This document shows positions 1 to 7,937 of a stretch of DNA of 58,299 bases, one piece after another. How positions within the stretch are numbered: position 1 is the stretch's first letter; every line of letters begins with the position of its first letter. Under the pieces are notes generated by a model that saw nothing but the letters and a program-made list of their open reading frames with translations, made no database searches and was not told the origin of the DNA. Both the position numbers and the translations under genes were made by a program. The stretch comes from CAYNRE01 sp964399535 (GTDB lineage: Bacteria; Planctomycetota; Planctomycetia; Pirellulales; CAYNRE01): positions 1 to 58,299 of the forward strand of contig CAYNRE010000014.1 in the NCBI GenBank assembly GCA_964399535.1, given 5' to 3'.

Positions 1-26
1 TCGGCCATCGCGAAGCTCGTTTTTGC

Positions 27-560
27 TTGCCACCGCACTTCTCCACCGTTTTTCTGCCGATTAAACGGTCGCCCGACCCCGGCCAAGTCGAAGGGCCCTT
101 CCCGGGTTACGCTCCCAGGGAATCAGGCCATTATGGACCAAGCCCCAAAATCGCGCTACCAAGTCGATCGCCGCGAAACGTCCGGGATGCTGGCCTTGAA
201 CCACCACATGCCGTGCCAGACTGGGAACTCTGGCTCGCTGCGCGCCCCTCATCCAGGGGTGTGATCGCTGACTTAGGCACACCTCGCATGCCCCGGCCTC
301 GTGCGAACCTGGCTGGCTCGAGCGGGCTCCTTCTGTCGTGGGCAGCCCCCCCCCCCCGCGAATCGGCCAACCGTGCCGTGAGCTGGGGCGACGTAACGGC
401 CGCGCCTACATCCCGAGTGGCGTCGAGGGATCTGGCCCGAAGACACGCCCGGCAACCTGACCCACGGGTCAAGGTGCCAACGCCAGCCCGGAAAGGGACC
501 GATGCCTCTTCAGAGCTCCGCCCCACGACGCGTGGGAGCGTCGTGCAACTCGAGCGGCCC
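27..560 (+). other. Possible insertion interrupting the 5' part of the primase gene
   Basis: Around 27-66 a frame reads PPHFSTVFLPI, which resembles the stretch (TP-x-FFST-x-x-LP) that lies just before the helicase part of P4-type primases. The next expected piece, PERWLRFLAELW, begins only near 563 and in another frame. In intact relatives these two pieces are almost adjacent, so about 480 bases look extra or scrambled. The stretch carries a run of 12 C at 346-357 and a TGA at 458-460 in the primase frame, and no recognisable protein on either strand. It could be a small inserted element, a degraded intron, or simply decay; no intron core or transposon end was identified. Confidence 0.35.
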
Positions 561-649
561 CCCAGCCCGAGCGCTGGCTGCGGTTTCTGGCGGAGCTGTG
601 GGAGGATGACCCGGCGAGCATCGAGCTGCTGCAAGACTGGTTCGGGTAC

Positions 650-1486
650 TTGCTCACGGCCGACACACGGCAGCAGAAAATCATGCTGCTGATTGGGCCG
701 ACTCGGAGCGGCAAAGGGACGATTGCCCGCGTGCTGACGGCGCTACTAGGTCCGCACAATGTTTGCGGCCCGACCCTGGCCAGCTTCGCCCAAAACTTCG
801 GCTTGCAAACTCTGATTGGCAAGCCGCTGGCCATCGTGAGCGATGCGCGGTTGAGCACGAAAACCGACCAAGCGACTGTCGTAGAGCGGCTGCTTTCTAT
901 CTCGGGCGAGGATTCGCTCGACATCGACCGCAAGTATCGCGACCAGTGGCACGGCAAGCTGCCGACACGGTTGATGATTCTCTCGAATGAGCTTCCCCGC
1001 CTGACTGAATCGAGCGGCGCCTTGGTGGCCCGGTTCCTGGTGCTCCAGACCACCCGCAAGTTCCTCGGGAACGAAAACGAGAATCTGACCGACGAGCTAT
1101 TGGTCGAGCTACCCGGAATCCTGCTGTGGGCCATCGAGGGCTGGCGCCGACGGCGAGCCCGGACCGGTCGGCGGTTCGTTCAGCCGGAGAGCGGCAAGCA
1201 ACTTCTGAACGAGCTATCGGAGCTTGCCAGCCCGGTGAGCGTGTTTGTTGAGGAACATTGCATCGTGGACCGGACGCACCGGGTTTACATCGAGGATTTG
1301 TACCAAGCCTGGCGGAAGTGGTGCTACTCAACCGGGCGCCGCGAGCCTGGCAACCCGCACACGTTCGGACGCGACCTGCGGGCGGTGGTGCCCAGCATCC
1401 AAACCGTTCAAGTCCGGGCTGACGGCGACCGGCGGCGAGCCTATGACGGCATCGGGCTGCGGTCCGCCCCTGCCCAGTCCGGCTAA
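650..1486 (+). CDS. P4-family phage/plasmid primase, C-terminal helicase part (5' end disrupted)
   Basis: This is the ATPase half of a D5/P4-type primase-helicase, which primes and opens the replication origin of phages and integrative elements. A Walker A motif, GPTRSGKGT, lies about 15 residues in, followed by TDQATVVERLLSISGED and the sensor-like stretch LPTRLMILSNELPRL. The C-terminal FGRDLRAVVP and YDGIGL match the usual end of planctomycete members. The frame stays open upstream to about 461, and the residues before 650 (PERWLRFLAELW, then DWFGYLLTAD) belong to the same family, so the TTG at 650 is only a formal start. The N-terminal primase domain is not in frame here, so the gene is probably a broken remnant. 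It sits with an XRE regulator and an integrase, as in many planctomycete elements. Confidence 0.75.
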   Translation: MLTADTRQQKIMLLIGPTRSGKGTIARVLTALLGPHNVCGPTLASFAQNFGLQTLIGKPLAIVSDARLSTKTDQATVVERLLSISGEDSLDIDRKYRDQWHGKLPTRLMILSNELPRLTESSGALVARFLVLQTTRKFLGNENENLTDELLVELPGILLWAIEGWRRRRARTGRRFVQPESGKQLLNELSELASPVSVFVEEHCIVDRTHRVYIEDLYQAWRKWCYSTGRREPGNPHTFGRDLRAVVPSIQTVQVRADGDRRRAYDGIGLRSAPAQSG

Positions 1487-1620
1487 TACTAATGGGGGCA
1501 AGTGTCACGCAGTGGCACGCGTTCCCTTTTATTGTTGGTGCCATCGCGCGAGGGAGAGAAAGGCGAAAGGGGGTAGAGATGAACACGTAACAAGAGCGAG
1601 TGGAAGTAACAAATAAGAAA

Positions 1621-1638
1621 CACGCGTGCCAGCGCGTG
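1621..1638. promoter_or_regulatory. Inverted repeat upstream of the XRE regulator
   Basis: CACGCG and CGCGTG flank a six-base centre (1621-1626 and 1633-1638). The repeat lies 65 bases before the small HTH gene, where an autoregulatory operator or an excisionase/integrase arm site would be plausible. The assignment rests on symmetry and position only. Confidence 0.25.
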
Positions 1639-1702
1639 ACAGGGGCGCGCGGCCTGAGTCCGGACAGTTGCCGTGGCGCTATTTATCGGATAAGGTAAGG
1701 AA

Positions 1703-1924
1703 ATGCAACGCATCGAACCGATCAGCGACCAGTTGCGACGGGCGATCCGCGAAAGCGAAAAGACCGCCTATCGTATTTCCAAAGAAACTGGCGTCGCGGC
1801 CAGCATCTTGTCACGGTTCTTGAACGGGCAGATGGGGATCAGTCTGGATACGATCGACAAGATAGGCGTTTGCCTCGGGCTGCGACTGGTGGCCGAGCAG
1901 CCGACCAAGAAACGGAAGGGCTAA
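1703..1924 (+). CDS. Small XRE-type helix-turn-helix regulator of the element
   Basis: A 73-residue DNA-binding protein that is essentially one helix-turn-helix domain. AYRISKETGVAASILSRFLN carries the two helices and the turn, and LDTIDKIGVCLGL forms the fourth helix, as in Cro/C1-type folds. Proteins of this size and sequence style regularly sit directly before tyrosine integrases in planctomycete genomic islands and probably repress or time excision. A good ribosome-binding site (AAGGTAAGGA, 1692-1701) precedes the ATG. Its stop is three bases before the integrase GTG, so the two are almost certainly cotranscribed. Confidence 0.85.
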   Translation: MQRIEPISDQLRRAIRESEKTAYRISKETGVAASILSRFLNGQMGISLDTIDKIGVCLGLRLVAEQPTKKRKG

Positions 1925-1927
1925 CAA

Positions 1928-3280
1928 GTGGCCAGTATCGTGCGAGACCCCGGTGGCCGCCGTCGGATCCTCCTTTTCGACCGCCAAAAGAAGCGGCGGA
2001 CAATTCACCTCGGCAAGGTGCCCCAGCGAGATGCCGAGACGATTCGCTTGCGAATCGAGGCGATTCTAGCGGCCCAGTTGTCGGGGCGAGCGCTGGATCA
2101 CGAAACCGCCTTCTGGGTTGGCAATCTGTCTGGTTCGTTAGCCGAAAAGCTGGCGAGGGCAGGTCTCGTCCAGGCCCTCGAAGTGCCCCGCTTGCTCACG
2201 CTCGGTGAGTTGCTCGACAACTACTTCGCTAAGCGGGGTGACGTGAAGCCTTCGACGCTGCTCAACTGGCAGCACACGCGACGGTGCCTGCTCGCGTTCT
2301 TCGGGGATGAGCGGCCCTTGGGCAGCATTACCCCCGGCGATGCCCGCGACTTCGAGCGCTGGTTACGAACCGCCGAGGCCCGCGAGAACCGCTACGCCGA
2401 GAACCCGGCCGACTCGGGCCTGGCCCCCAACACGGCCCGCAAACGAATCTCGAACGCCAAGCAATTCTTTCAGGACGCGGTAAACCGGGAGCTGATTGCC
2501 CGCAACCCGTTCGCGGGACTTAAGGGAACCGTCGGCAGCAACCGCAAGCGGGACCATTTTGTACCCCGGGCCGACGCCGAGGCGATCTTAGCGGCTTGCC
2601 CCGACGCCCAATGGCGGCTGATGTTCGCCCTGGCCCGATTCGGCGGCCTGCGGGTGCCCTCAGAACTGCTGGCCCTGCGGTGGGCCGAAGTGGATTGGGA
2701 GCGTGGCCGGCTGCTGGTTCGCTCCCCCAAAACCGAGCACCACGAGGGGAAAGGCTCGAGGTGGGTGCCGATCTTTCCCGAGTTGAAACCGTATCTGGAA
2801 GCCGCCTGGGACGCGGCCGAGCCGGGGGCAGATTTTGTCATCACCCGGTATCGCGACCCGGGCGACAACCTGCGGACCCAGCTTGCCCGAATTATCCGCC
2901 GGGCCGGCCGGACCCCCTGGCCGAAGCTATGGCAAAACCTGCGGGCCACCCGGGCCACGGAGTTAGCGGCCGAGCACCCGGCCCACGTGGCGGCGGCCTG
3001 GCTAGGGCACAGCACTACGATTGCCACGCGCCACTACTGGCAGGTAACCGAAGCCGACTTCGAGCGGGCCACCCGAGGTGCCGGCTCACACACCAAGAAG
3101 TTGGCGCAAAATCCGGCGCAGCAAGCGACCGAAACGGGTGGAAACGACCCGCAACGCGAAAAGAGCGCGCATGAAAAAACCCCTGTTTTGCAGGGGTTTT
3201 CAGCAGGTTGCGATGAATTGCATACCTGCGGTGTGGGCGATACAAGACTCGAACTTGTGACCCCTAGCTTGTCGAGCTAG
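1928..3280 (+). CDS. Tyrosine-type site-specific integrase
   Basis: A 450-residue phage-type integrase. An N-terminal arm-binding region is followed by a SAM-like core-binding domain (about 90-190) and the catalytic domain (about 205-385). The catalytic set is visible: R242 in GGLRVPSELL, K268, R339/R342 in NLRATRATEL, H361 in WLGHS and Y370 in RHYWQV. The GTG start follows the XRE gene by three bases. The last residues, GDTRLELVTPSLSS, are encoded by the antisense strand of a tRNA-Val gene, so the coding region runs across the tRNA terminator and into the presumed attachment core. This layout indicates that the element used the tRNA 3' end as its site. The element extends left, out of the window. 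Confidence 0.93.
   Translation: MASIVRDPGGRRRILLFDRQKKRRTIHLGKVPQRDAETIRLRIEAILAAQLSGRALDHETAFWVGNLSGSLAEKLARAGLVQALEVPRLLTLGELLDNYFAKRGDVKPSTLLNWQHTRRCLLAFFGDERPLGSITPGDARDFERWLRTAEARENRYAENPADSGLAPNTARKRISNAKQFFQDAVNRELIARNPFAGLKGTVGSNRKRDHFVPRADAEAILAACPDAQWRLMFALARFGGLRVPSELLALRWAEVDWERGRLLVRSPKTEHHEGKGSRWVPIFPELKPYLEAAWDAAEPGADFVITRYRDPGDNLRTQLARIIRRAGRTPWPKLWQNLRATRATELAAEHPAHVAAAWLGHSTTIATRHYWQVTEADFERATRGAGSHTKKLAQNPAQQATETGGNDPQREKSAHEKTPVLQGFSAGCDELHTCGVGDTRLELVTPSLSS
3174..3200 (-). terminator. Rho-independent terminator downstream of tRNA-Val, inside the integrase gene
   Basis: CCCCTG (3180-3185) and CAGGGG (3191-3196) form a perfect stem around a five-base loop. The flanking A and T runs extend the stem and, read on the minus strand, give a T tract at 3179-3174. 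It begins about 34 bases past the tRNA 3' end and so probably ends the tRNA transcript. It is symmetrical enough to work in both directions. It lies within the integrase coding region. Confidence 0.7.
3234..3280. mobile_element. Presumed right attachment region of the integrated element (tRNA 3' half)
   Basis: The 3' half of tRNA-Val is shared by the integrase tail, as expected when an element recombines into a tRNA gene. The exact core cannot be set because the matching copy would lie to the left of this window. The limits given are the overlap between the integrase gene and the tRNA. Confidence 0.45.
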
Positions 3281-3307
3281 TGCTCTAACCAACTGAGCTA
3301 ATCGCCC
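3234..3307 (-). tRNA. tRNA-Val (anticodon GAC)
   Basis: All cloverleaf parts pair. The acceptor stem is GGGCGAT with ATCGCCC, the D stem GCTC/GAGC, the anticodon stem CTAGC/GCTAG, and the T arm ACAAG/CTTGT with loop TTCGAGT. The anticodon loop is TCGACAA, which places GAC at positions 34-36. Position 33 is then C, where almost all tRNAs carry U. The discriminator base is A and no CCA is encoded. The 3' half overlaps the integrase coding region on the other strand. Confidence 0.9.
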
Positions 3308-3584
3308 TGAAAAACACGTTGCCAAGACCGGCGAGCCAGCCCGCCGGAAGTCGAAGCCAGATCGTGCTTTGCTTAGCAAATGTGACACGCGCTCGGCGGC
3401 TCGTCAAGGGCCGCCCGACCCGCCCAGCTGTCCAAGGCCGAGTGCCGCTGGTAACTCGGGCCCGGCCGTTCGAGCAAGGGGGTGAACTCCCAGGCATCGC
3501 CACTCGATCGCCCTGCCAGCTGCTACCCGGTAAATCGGCGGCCAACAGGTCAATGGGGGCAACGAACGGTGCGACCTGTGCGAC
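3308..3584. other. Intergenic region between tRNA-Val and the serine hydrolase gene
   Basis: No gene is visible. On the minus strand a TTGACG hexamer (3407-3402) lies upstream of the tRNA, but only a weak -10 match follows, so a tRNA promoter is suggested rather than shown. Confidence 0.4.
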
Positions 3585-5081
3585 TCAGCGTGCGCCCGGC
3601 TCGGTGGTGGCGGGTTCGCCCGGCGGGCTGGGTGCGGGGGTTTCGCCGGGCGATTGGGGGCCGGTGCTCTGGCGAGTCGGCTCCTCCGGCGGGGTTCGCT
3701 GCCCAGGCAGATTCCTGCCGTTCTGGTGCAGCATCAGGTGGGTTACCTTGCCCGCGTCGTCGCGCACAAACGACAACTGGGCATCGACCACCTTGTAGTA
3801 GAATTTGTCGGGGGCCTCGGGAAACACTTCGATCTTGGGTTGGCCGGTGAGTTGAACCTTGAGCTTGTCGCCTTCGCGCGTCACGGTCAGCACGGCGCCA
3901 GGCGCCAGCGTGTATTCGCCGACCAACTCGTCGTAACTCGCCGGGTCGAGTTCGACCGTCGTGTGTTCGCTGGGAAGCTGATACGGCTCGCCTTGGATCA
4001 GGGCCATCAACTCCCGAGCGCACCGGTCGGCCATACCATCGTCGAAATTGCTGAGCACCACCACGCACGAGCCCGTATCGGGGCGGCGAATAAGCGAGCT
4101 GGAGAACCCGTTGATCCCGCCGGTGTGCCAGATCAAGCGGTAGCCCGATTGTTCTTCGACGACCCAGCCATAGGCGTAGTTTTGCAGTACGGGAGTAAAC
4201 AGCTTGGCATAGCTGTCGGTCGAAAGCAGTTTGCCCTCGGCGAGTGCCGCGTCGTATTTGGCCAGGTCTTCCACGGTTGAGTAGATGGCGCCAGCCGCAT
4301 CGGCCGAAGCCATATCGAGGTACCGAGCGTTTTGCACCTTGCCCAAGGCCCGGCTATATCCGGCCGCCCGGCGCGGCAGCACGGTCAAGGGGTGGTCGTA
4401 GCCGGTATCGTCCATCTTCAGTGGCTTGGTGATCTGCTTACGGAGCAGCGCTTCGTAGTTCTCGCCGGTCACCTGGCTGAGAATCTCGCCCAACAACACA
4501 TAGCCGGAGTTGCTGTATTCGAACTTTTCTCCGGGGGGGAACCGGAGCGGTTTGTCGCGAAAGATCGGCAGCAGCTTTTCGCGCTGCGACAACAGCGCCT
4601 GCTTGGCCATCCACTCCAGCGAGTCGGTGTAGTTGAAAATGCCGCTGGTGTGACAGAGCAGGTGGTGAACGGTGATCGGCTTCCAGGCCTCGGGGGCGTG
4701 GGAAACGTATTGCGTGATCGAGTCGTTCAGGCTCAGCTTCCCGGCGTCGACCTGTTGCAGCACCAGCATGGCCGTAAACGACTTGGTGATCGAGCCAATG
4801 CGGAACTTCGTGTCGGGCGTGTTGGGAACCTCCCATTGGCGCTCGGCCAGACCCAGCCCGCGGCGCACCAGCACTTGGCCCTGGTGCTTGACCAGAACCG
4901 AAGCGCTGAGTTGGAGCTTGTCGGCCGCCGCATCCAGGTATTCGTCGATTCGGCGAACCAGAAGCTGGGCGTCGTTCTCGGCGGGGGCCGCGTGGTCGTC
5001 GGCCCAGACCATGGTGCTCCCGAGCGTTACGAGGAGGCAGCACCAAACTCGAGCTCGATTCGCAGAATGGGCAGTTCGCAT
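3585..5081 (-). CDS. Exported beta-lactamase-family serine hydrolase
   Basis: A 498-residue class C beta-lactamase/D-alanyl-D-alanine carboxypeptidase-like hydrolase (PF00144 type), probably periplasmic. The serine nucleophile motif is SITK (in KFRIGSITKSF, about residue 97). The second motif is YSN in FEYSNSGY, and HTGG in WHTGGINGFS replaces KTG, as is usual in the family. A C-terminal beta domain of DUF3471 type follows (LVGEYTLAPGAVLTV), then a low-complexity Pro/Glu/Thr-rich tail. The ATG at 5081 was chosen over one 33 bases upstream because AAGGAG ends five bases before it and the protein then starts with a clean signal peptide (MRTAHSANRAR, then CCLLVTLGS). The substrate is unknown; many planctomycete paralogues exist. 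Confidence 0.88.
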   Translation of the reverse strand: MRTAHSANRARVWCCLLVTLGSTMVWADDHAAPAENDAQLLVRRIDEYLDAAADKLQLSASVLVKHQGQVLVRRGLGLAERQWEVPNTPDTKFRIGSITKSFTAMLVLQQVDAGKLSLNDSITQYVSHAPEAWKPITVHHLLCHTSGIFNYTDSLEWMAKQALLSQREKLLPIFRDKPLRFPPGEKFEYSNSGYVLLGEILSQVTGENYEALLRKQITKPLKMDDTGYDHPLTVLPRRAAGYSRALGKVQNARYLDMASADAAGAIYSTVEDLAKYDAALAEGKLLSTDSYAKLFTPVLQNYAYGWVVEEQSGYRLIWHTGGINGFSSSLIRRPDTGSCVVVLSNFDDGMADRCARELMALIQGEPYQLPSEHTTVELDPASYDELVGEYTLAPGAVLTVTREGDKLKVQLTGQPKIEVFPEAPDKFYYKVVDAQLSFVRDDAGKVTHLMLHQNGRNLPGQRTPPEEPTRQSTGPQSPGETPAPSPPGEPATTEPGAR

Positions 5082-5310
5082 CCGGGCTCCTTCTTCTGGG
5101 GGTATTCGTAGCATGCGGGGCCGGGTTGGAAAAGCTTCGGCAAAAAAGGGACAGTAAGCGGTGCCGTGGTCGGCTGCGGCTAATCGGCCTGGGATTCCAA
5201 CCGATTGGGCGACCCGAATTGCGAGAAACCGAATCGACGTAACCTATTTTGTATATTTAACTTGTGTTTTTTGTTTTCGGCCACACGGTGATTTTGGTCG
5301 GAAAGAATGA

Positions 5311-5338
5311 TTGACAGTTCGATAGTTTCCGATATATT
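5311..5338 (+). promoter_or_regulatory. Sigma-70-type promoter of the sulfide operon regulator
   Basis: TTGACA (5311-5316) and TATATT (5333-5338) are separated by 16 bases. The -10 ends 18 bases before the ArsR-family start codon, so the leader is very short, with the ribosome-binding site AGGAGAGAGG just after the predicted start of transcription. Confidence 0.75.
5318..5333. promoter_or_regulatory. Probable ArsR-family operator O1 in the promoter spacer
   Basis: The 16-base site reads TTCG-N8-CGAT and fills the space between -35 and -10. It has the same half-sites and spacing as the perfect palindrome at 5704-5719. Binding here would block RNA polymerase, giving autorepression. Confidence 0.55.
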
Positions 5339-5356
5339 TGTCTCAGGAGAGAGGCA

Positions 5357-5674
5357 ATGACGCTCGCGGCCCCCAAACTCACCGACCTCAGTGCTCTGGC
5401 CCAAGCGGCCGAGTGCCTGCGGACCTTGGCTCATCCGCACCGGCTGCGGATGGTGCAAATGCTTTTGCAGGGCGACTACACGGTGGGCGAACTGGCTTCG
5501 GCCTGCGAACTGCCCACGGCCATGGCCTCGGAGCACCTGCGGCTGATGCAGCGGTGCGGGTTTCTCTCGAGCCAACGCGAGGGACGCAAGGTGTTTTACC
5601 GGGTTGCCGAACCTCACCTGAAGAACATTTTGAAGTGCATCGAGGACCGATTCGATTCGCCGAGCAATCGATAG
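5357..5674 (+). CDS. ArsR/SmtB-family repressor, probably sulfide/persulfide-responsive
   Basis: A 105-residue winged-helix repressor. LRTLAHPHRLRMVQML, YTVGELASACELP and ASEHLRLMQRCGFL form the ArsR helix-turn-helix, and REGRKVFYRV the wing. It contains four cysteines (C20, C50, C67, C94). Its position at the head of a sulfur-oxidation operon suggests a thiol-based persulfide sensor like BigR/SqrR rather than a metal sensor, but the sensing cysteines cannot be assigned by eye. Two matching 16-base sites (5318-5333 and 5704-5719) are likely operators, one in its own promoter and one before the rhodanese gene. Confidence 0.85.
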   Translation: MTLAAPKLTDLSALAQAAECLRTLAHPHRLRMVQMLLQGDYTVGELASACELPTAMASEHLRLMQRCGFLSSQREGRKVFYRVAEPHLKNILKCIEDRFDSPSNR

Positions 5675-5703
5675 TCTGATCCCCCCTTTTTTTCGCCAAA
5701 CAG

Positions 5704-5719
5704 TTCGTAATGTTACGAA
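5704..5719. promoter_or_regulatory. Probable ArsR-family operator O2, perfect palindrome
   Basis: TTCGTAA and TTACGAA flank a two-base centre, giving the form TTCG-N8-CGAA. The site lies 50 bases before the rhodanese start in the 95-base gap after the regulator gene. It matches O1 in half-sites and spacing, and suggests separate control of the downstream genes. Confidence 0.6.
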
Positions 5720-5769
5720 GTATCGAACAGACAGCTATTCCGCTTCCCCAAGCCATCAGGAGGATTGCC

Positions 5770-6369
5770 ATGAGCACTGCGACCTTGAGCCCCGCGACCA
5801 TCTCGCCCTTGGAGCTCGAGCGCCTGGTCAAGTGCGGACAAGTGGTCGAGTTGGTCGATGTGCGCACGCCCGTCGAGTTTCAGGAAGTTCATATTCCGTT
5901 TGCTCGCAATGTGCCGCTCGACCAGTTAAATGCCGCCGCGGTGCGTGCCGGCCGGAGCGAGAGCGATGCCCCCTTATATGTGGTCTGCCGCACCGGCGGA
6001 CGCGGCCGACAGGCCTGTGAGAAGCTCCGGGCGGCCGGTTTGGTAAACGTGATCAACGTCGACGGTGGTACCCAGGCCTGGGATCAGGCCGGCCTGCCGG
6101 TAGTGCGGGGCAAGGCGGCCATTTCGCTCGAGCGCCAGGTGCGCATCGCCGCAGGTTCCTTGGTGGTGTTGGGCTCGGTGCTGGCCGCGGCGGTGCATCC
6201 GTACTTTCTGGTCGTTCCCGCCTTTGTGGGCGCGGGCCTGGTGTTCGCCGGAATCACCGACACCTGTGGGATGGGAATGTTGTTGGCCCGCATGCCCTGG
6301 AACCGCGTGCGCGGCAGTGCCGCCGGCGCGACCTGCGCGGGCGAAAAGCCCACCTGCTGTCGTTCGTAA
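5770..6369 (+). CDS. Rhodanese fused to a two-helix membrane domain (YgaP-like)
   Basis: A 199-residue sulfurtransferase anchored in the inner membrane. The rhodanese domain spans about residues 10-110, with ELVDVRTPVEF and the active-site loop CRTGGRGRQA, whose first Cys would carry the persulfide. Two membrane segments follow (about 125-170; GSLVVLGSVLAAAV and FLVVPAFVGAGLVFAGITDTCG), as in YgaP. The start at 5770 follows a strong AGGAGG; an earlier ATG at 5710 lies within the palindromic operator and has no such site. It is the first structural gene after the regulator and probably moves sulfane sulfur to or from the persulfide dioxygenase that follows. Confidence 0.88.
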   Translation: MSTATLSPATISPLELERLVKCGQVVELVDVRTPVEFQEVHIPFARNVPLDQLNAAAVRAGRSESDAPLYVVCRTGGRGRQACEKLRAAGLVNVINVDGGTQAWDQAGLPVVRGKAAISLERQVRIAAGSLVVLGSVLAAAVHPYFLVVPAFVGAGLVFAGITDTCGMGMLLARMPWNRVRGSAAGATCAGEKPTCCRS

Positions 6370-6459
6370 CCAATCTGGCCGTACCGGGCCGCCTGTTGGC
6401 GGCCCCCTCAGGCGGCCCCCCAGCAACCCAATCAAATCCAGTACCGACGGAGGTGCGCC

Positions 6460-7896
6460 GTGATCCTTAAACAGTACTACCTGGGCTGCCTGGCCCATGC
6501 CTCGTACCTGGTGGCTGACGAACAAACCAAGCAAGCCGCCATTGTCGATCCCCAGCGAGATATCGCCCAGTACCTGGCCGACGCCAAGCAGGGTGGCTAC
6601 CAGATTCGCTACGTTATTCTCACCCATTTTCATGCCGACTTCCTGGCCGGACATATCGAGCTGCGCAACCAAGCGGGCGCCCAGATCGTAATGGGCTCGC
6701 GGGCGCAACCAGAGTTCGACTTTCTGGCAGTTAAAGATGGCGACCAACTGGAACTGGGGCAGGTACGGCTGCGGCTGCTGGAAACCCCGGGCCACACGCC
6801 CGAGGGAATCTCGGTATTGGTTTACGACGGCGCGCGGAGCAGCACCGAGCCCTACGCGGTGCTGACTGGCGACACGCTGTTTATCGGCGATGTGGGACGG
6901 CCCGACCTGCTGGCCTCGATCGGCGTGACGGCCGACGAGCTGGCCGAAATGCTCTACCACTCGGTGGGGCGACTCCGCGAGCTGCCCCCTGCCACGTTGG
7001 TTTACCCGGCCCACGGTGCCGGCTCGATGTGTGGCAAAAGCCTGAGCAAGGAAACCGTATCCACGATCGGTGATCAGCGCAAGTTCAACTATGCCCTGCA
7101 ACCGATGAGCCTCGTCGAATTCAAGCGGCTGGTCACCTCCGACCAGCCCGAGGCGCCGGACTACTTTGTTTACGACGCCATCAAGAACCGCCAGGAGCGT
7201 CCGGACCTGGATACCACGCTACAAACCGGGCTCCAGGCCTTGTCGCTCGATCAGGTTTTGGGGCTGGTTGCTCAAGGCGCCCAACTGCTCGATGTGCGCG
7301 ACGCGGCCGAGTTCGCCGGGGCCCACCTGGCGGGCTCGCTCAACATTGGGCTGCAGGGCAAGTACGCCACCTGGTGCGGCACCATGCTCGGCCACGAACG
7401 GCCGATCGTGGTGGTCGGCGAACCGGGTAGCGAACAGGAGGCCGTGATGCGGCTGGGCCGCATAGGCTTCGACAATGTAGCCGGCTACCTGCAAGGGGGC
7501 ATGGAGGCCCTGGACGACCGGCCCGAACTGGTGCGCACCGTCGACCGAGTTACCGCGCCGGCCCTGGCGGAGCAGCTCGCGGGGAACAACCCCCCCTGGG
7601 TGCTCGACGTTCGCGCGGCTAGCGAATACCGCTCGGGCCACCTGGCGGGCAGCCATAACGTGCCGCTGCCGCAGTTGGCCGACCGGCTCGACGAAGTGCC
7701 GATCGATCGGCCCGTGGTGGTGCACTGCGAAGGGGGCTACCGCTCGTCGATCGCGGTGAGCCTGCTCGAGCAAGTTGGCCGCACAAACGCCAGCGACCTG
7801 GTCGGCGGTTTCAAGGCCTGGGTCGCCTCGCAGTTGCCCACCATGGGCGAGGCGGAGTCGTGCGACACGGCCTGCAAGTTGGCTGCGGCCAAGTAG
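6460..7896 (+). CDS. Persulfide dioxygenase (metallo-beta-lactamase fold) fused to two rhodanese domains
   Basis: A 478-residue protein of the ETHE1/CstB type that oxidises glutathione or low-molecular-weight persulfide to sulfite. The metal site is THFHADFLAGH (H56, H58, D60, H65), with later ligands in ETPGHTPEG and LTGDTLF. The first rhodanese domain (about 265-360) has GEPGSEQEA where the active loop should be and lacks its Cys, so it is probably structural. The second (about 370-465) keeps the Cys in CEGGYRS and is probably active. The GTG start is preceded by GGAGG. In the operon it sits between the rhodanese and the exporter, so it probably converts the product of the sulfide:quinone reductase. 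Confidence 0.92.
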   Translation: MILKQYYLGCLAHASYLVADEQTKQAAIVDPQRDIAQYLADAKQGGYQIRYVILTHFHADFLAGHIELRNQAGAQIVMGSRAQPEFDFLAVKDGDQLELGQVRLRLLETPGHTPEGISVLVYDGARSSTEPYAVLTGDTLFIGDVGRPDLLASIGVTADELAEMLYHSVGRLRELPPATLVYPAHGAGSMCGKSLSKETVSTIGDQRKFNYALQPMSLVEFKRLVTSDQPEAPDYFVYDAIKNRQERPDLDTTLQTGLQALSLDQVLGLVAQGAQLLDVRDAAEFAGAHLAGSLNIGLQGKYATWCGTMLGHERPIVVVGEPGSEQEAVMRLGRIGFDNVAGYLQGGMEALDDRPELVRTVDRVTAPALAEQLAGNNPPWVLDVRAASEYRSGHLAGSHNVPLPQLADRLDEVPIDRPVVVHCEGGYRSSIAVSLLEQVGRTNASDLVGGFKAWVASQLPTMGEAESCDTACKLAAAK

Positions 7897-7937
7897 CGAA
7901 CCGCTTGTGGTGTTTCGAGAACCCTCGGGGTGCCGCC

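Noticed and set aside
300..560. Group II intron within the primase, suggested by a GTGCGA near 301
   Set aside because: No domain V hairpin or proper 3' end could be found, and no maturase is encoded.
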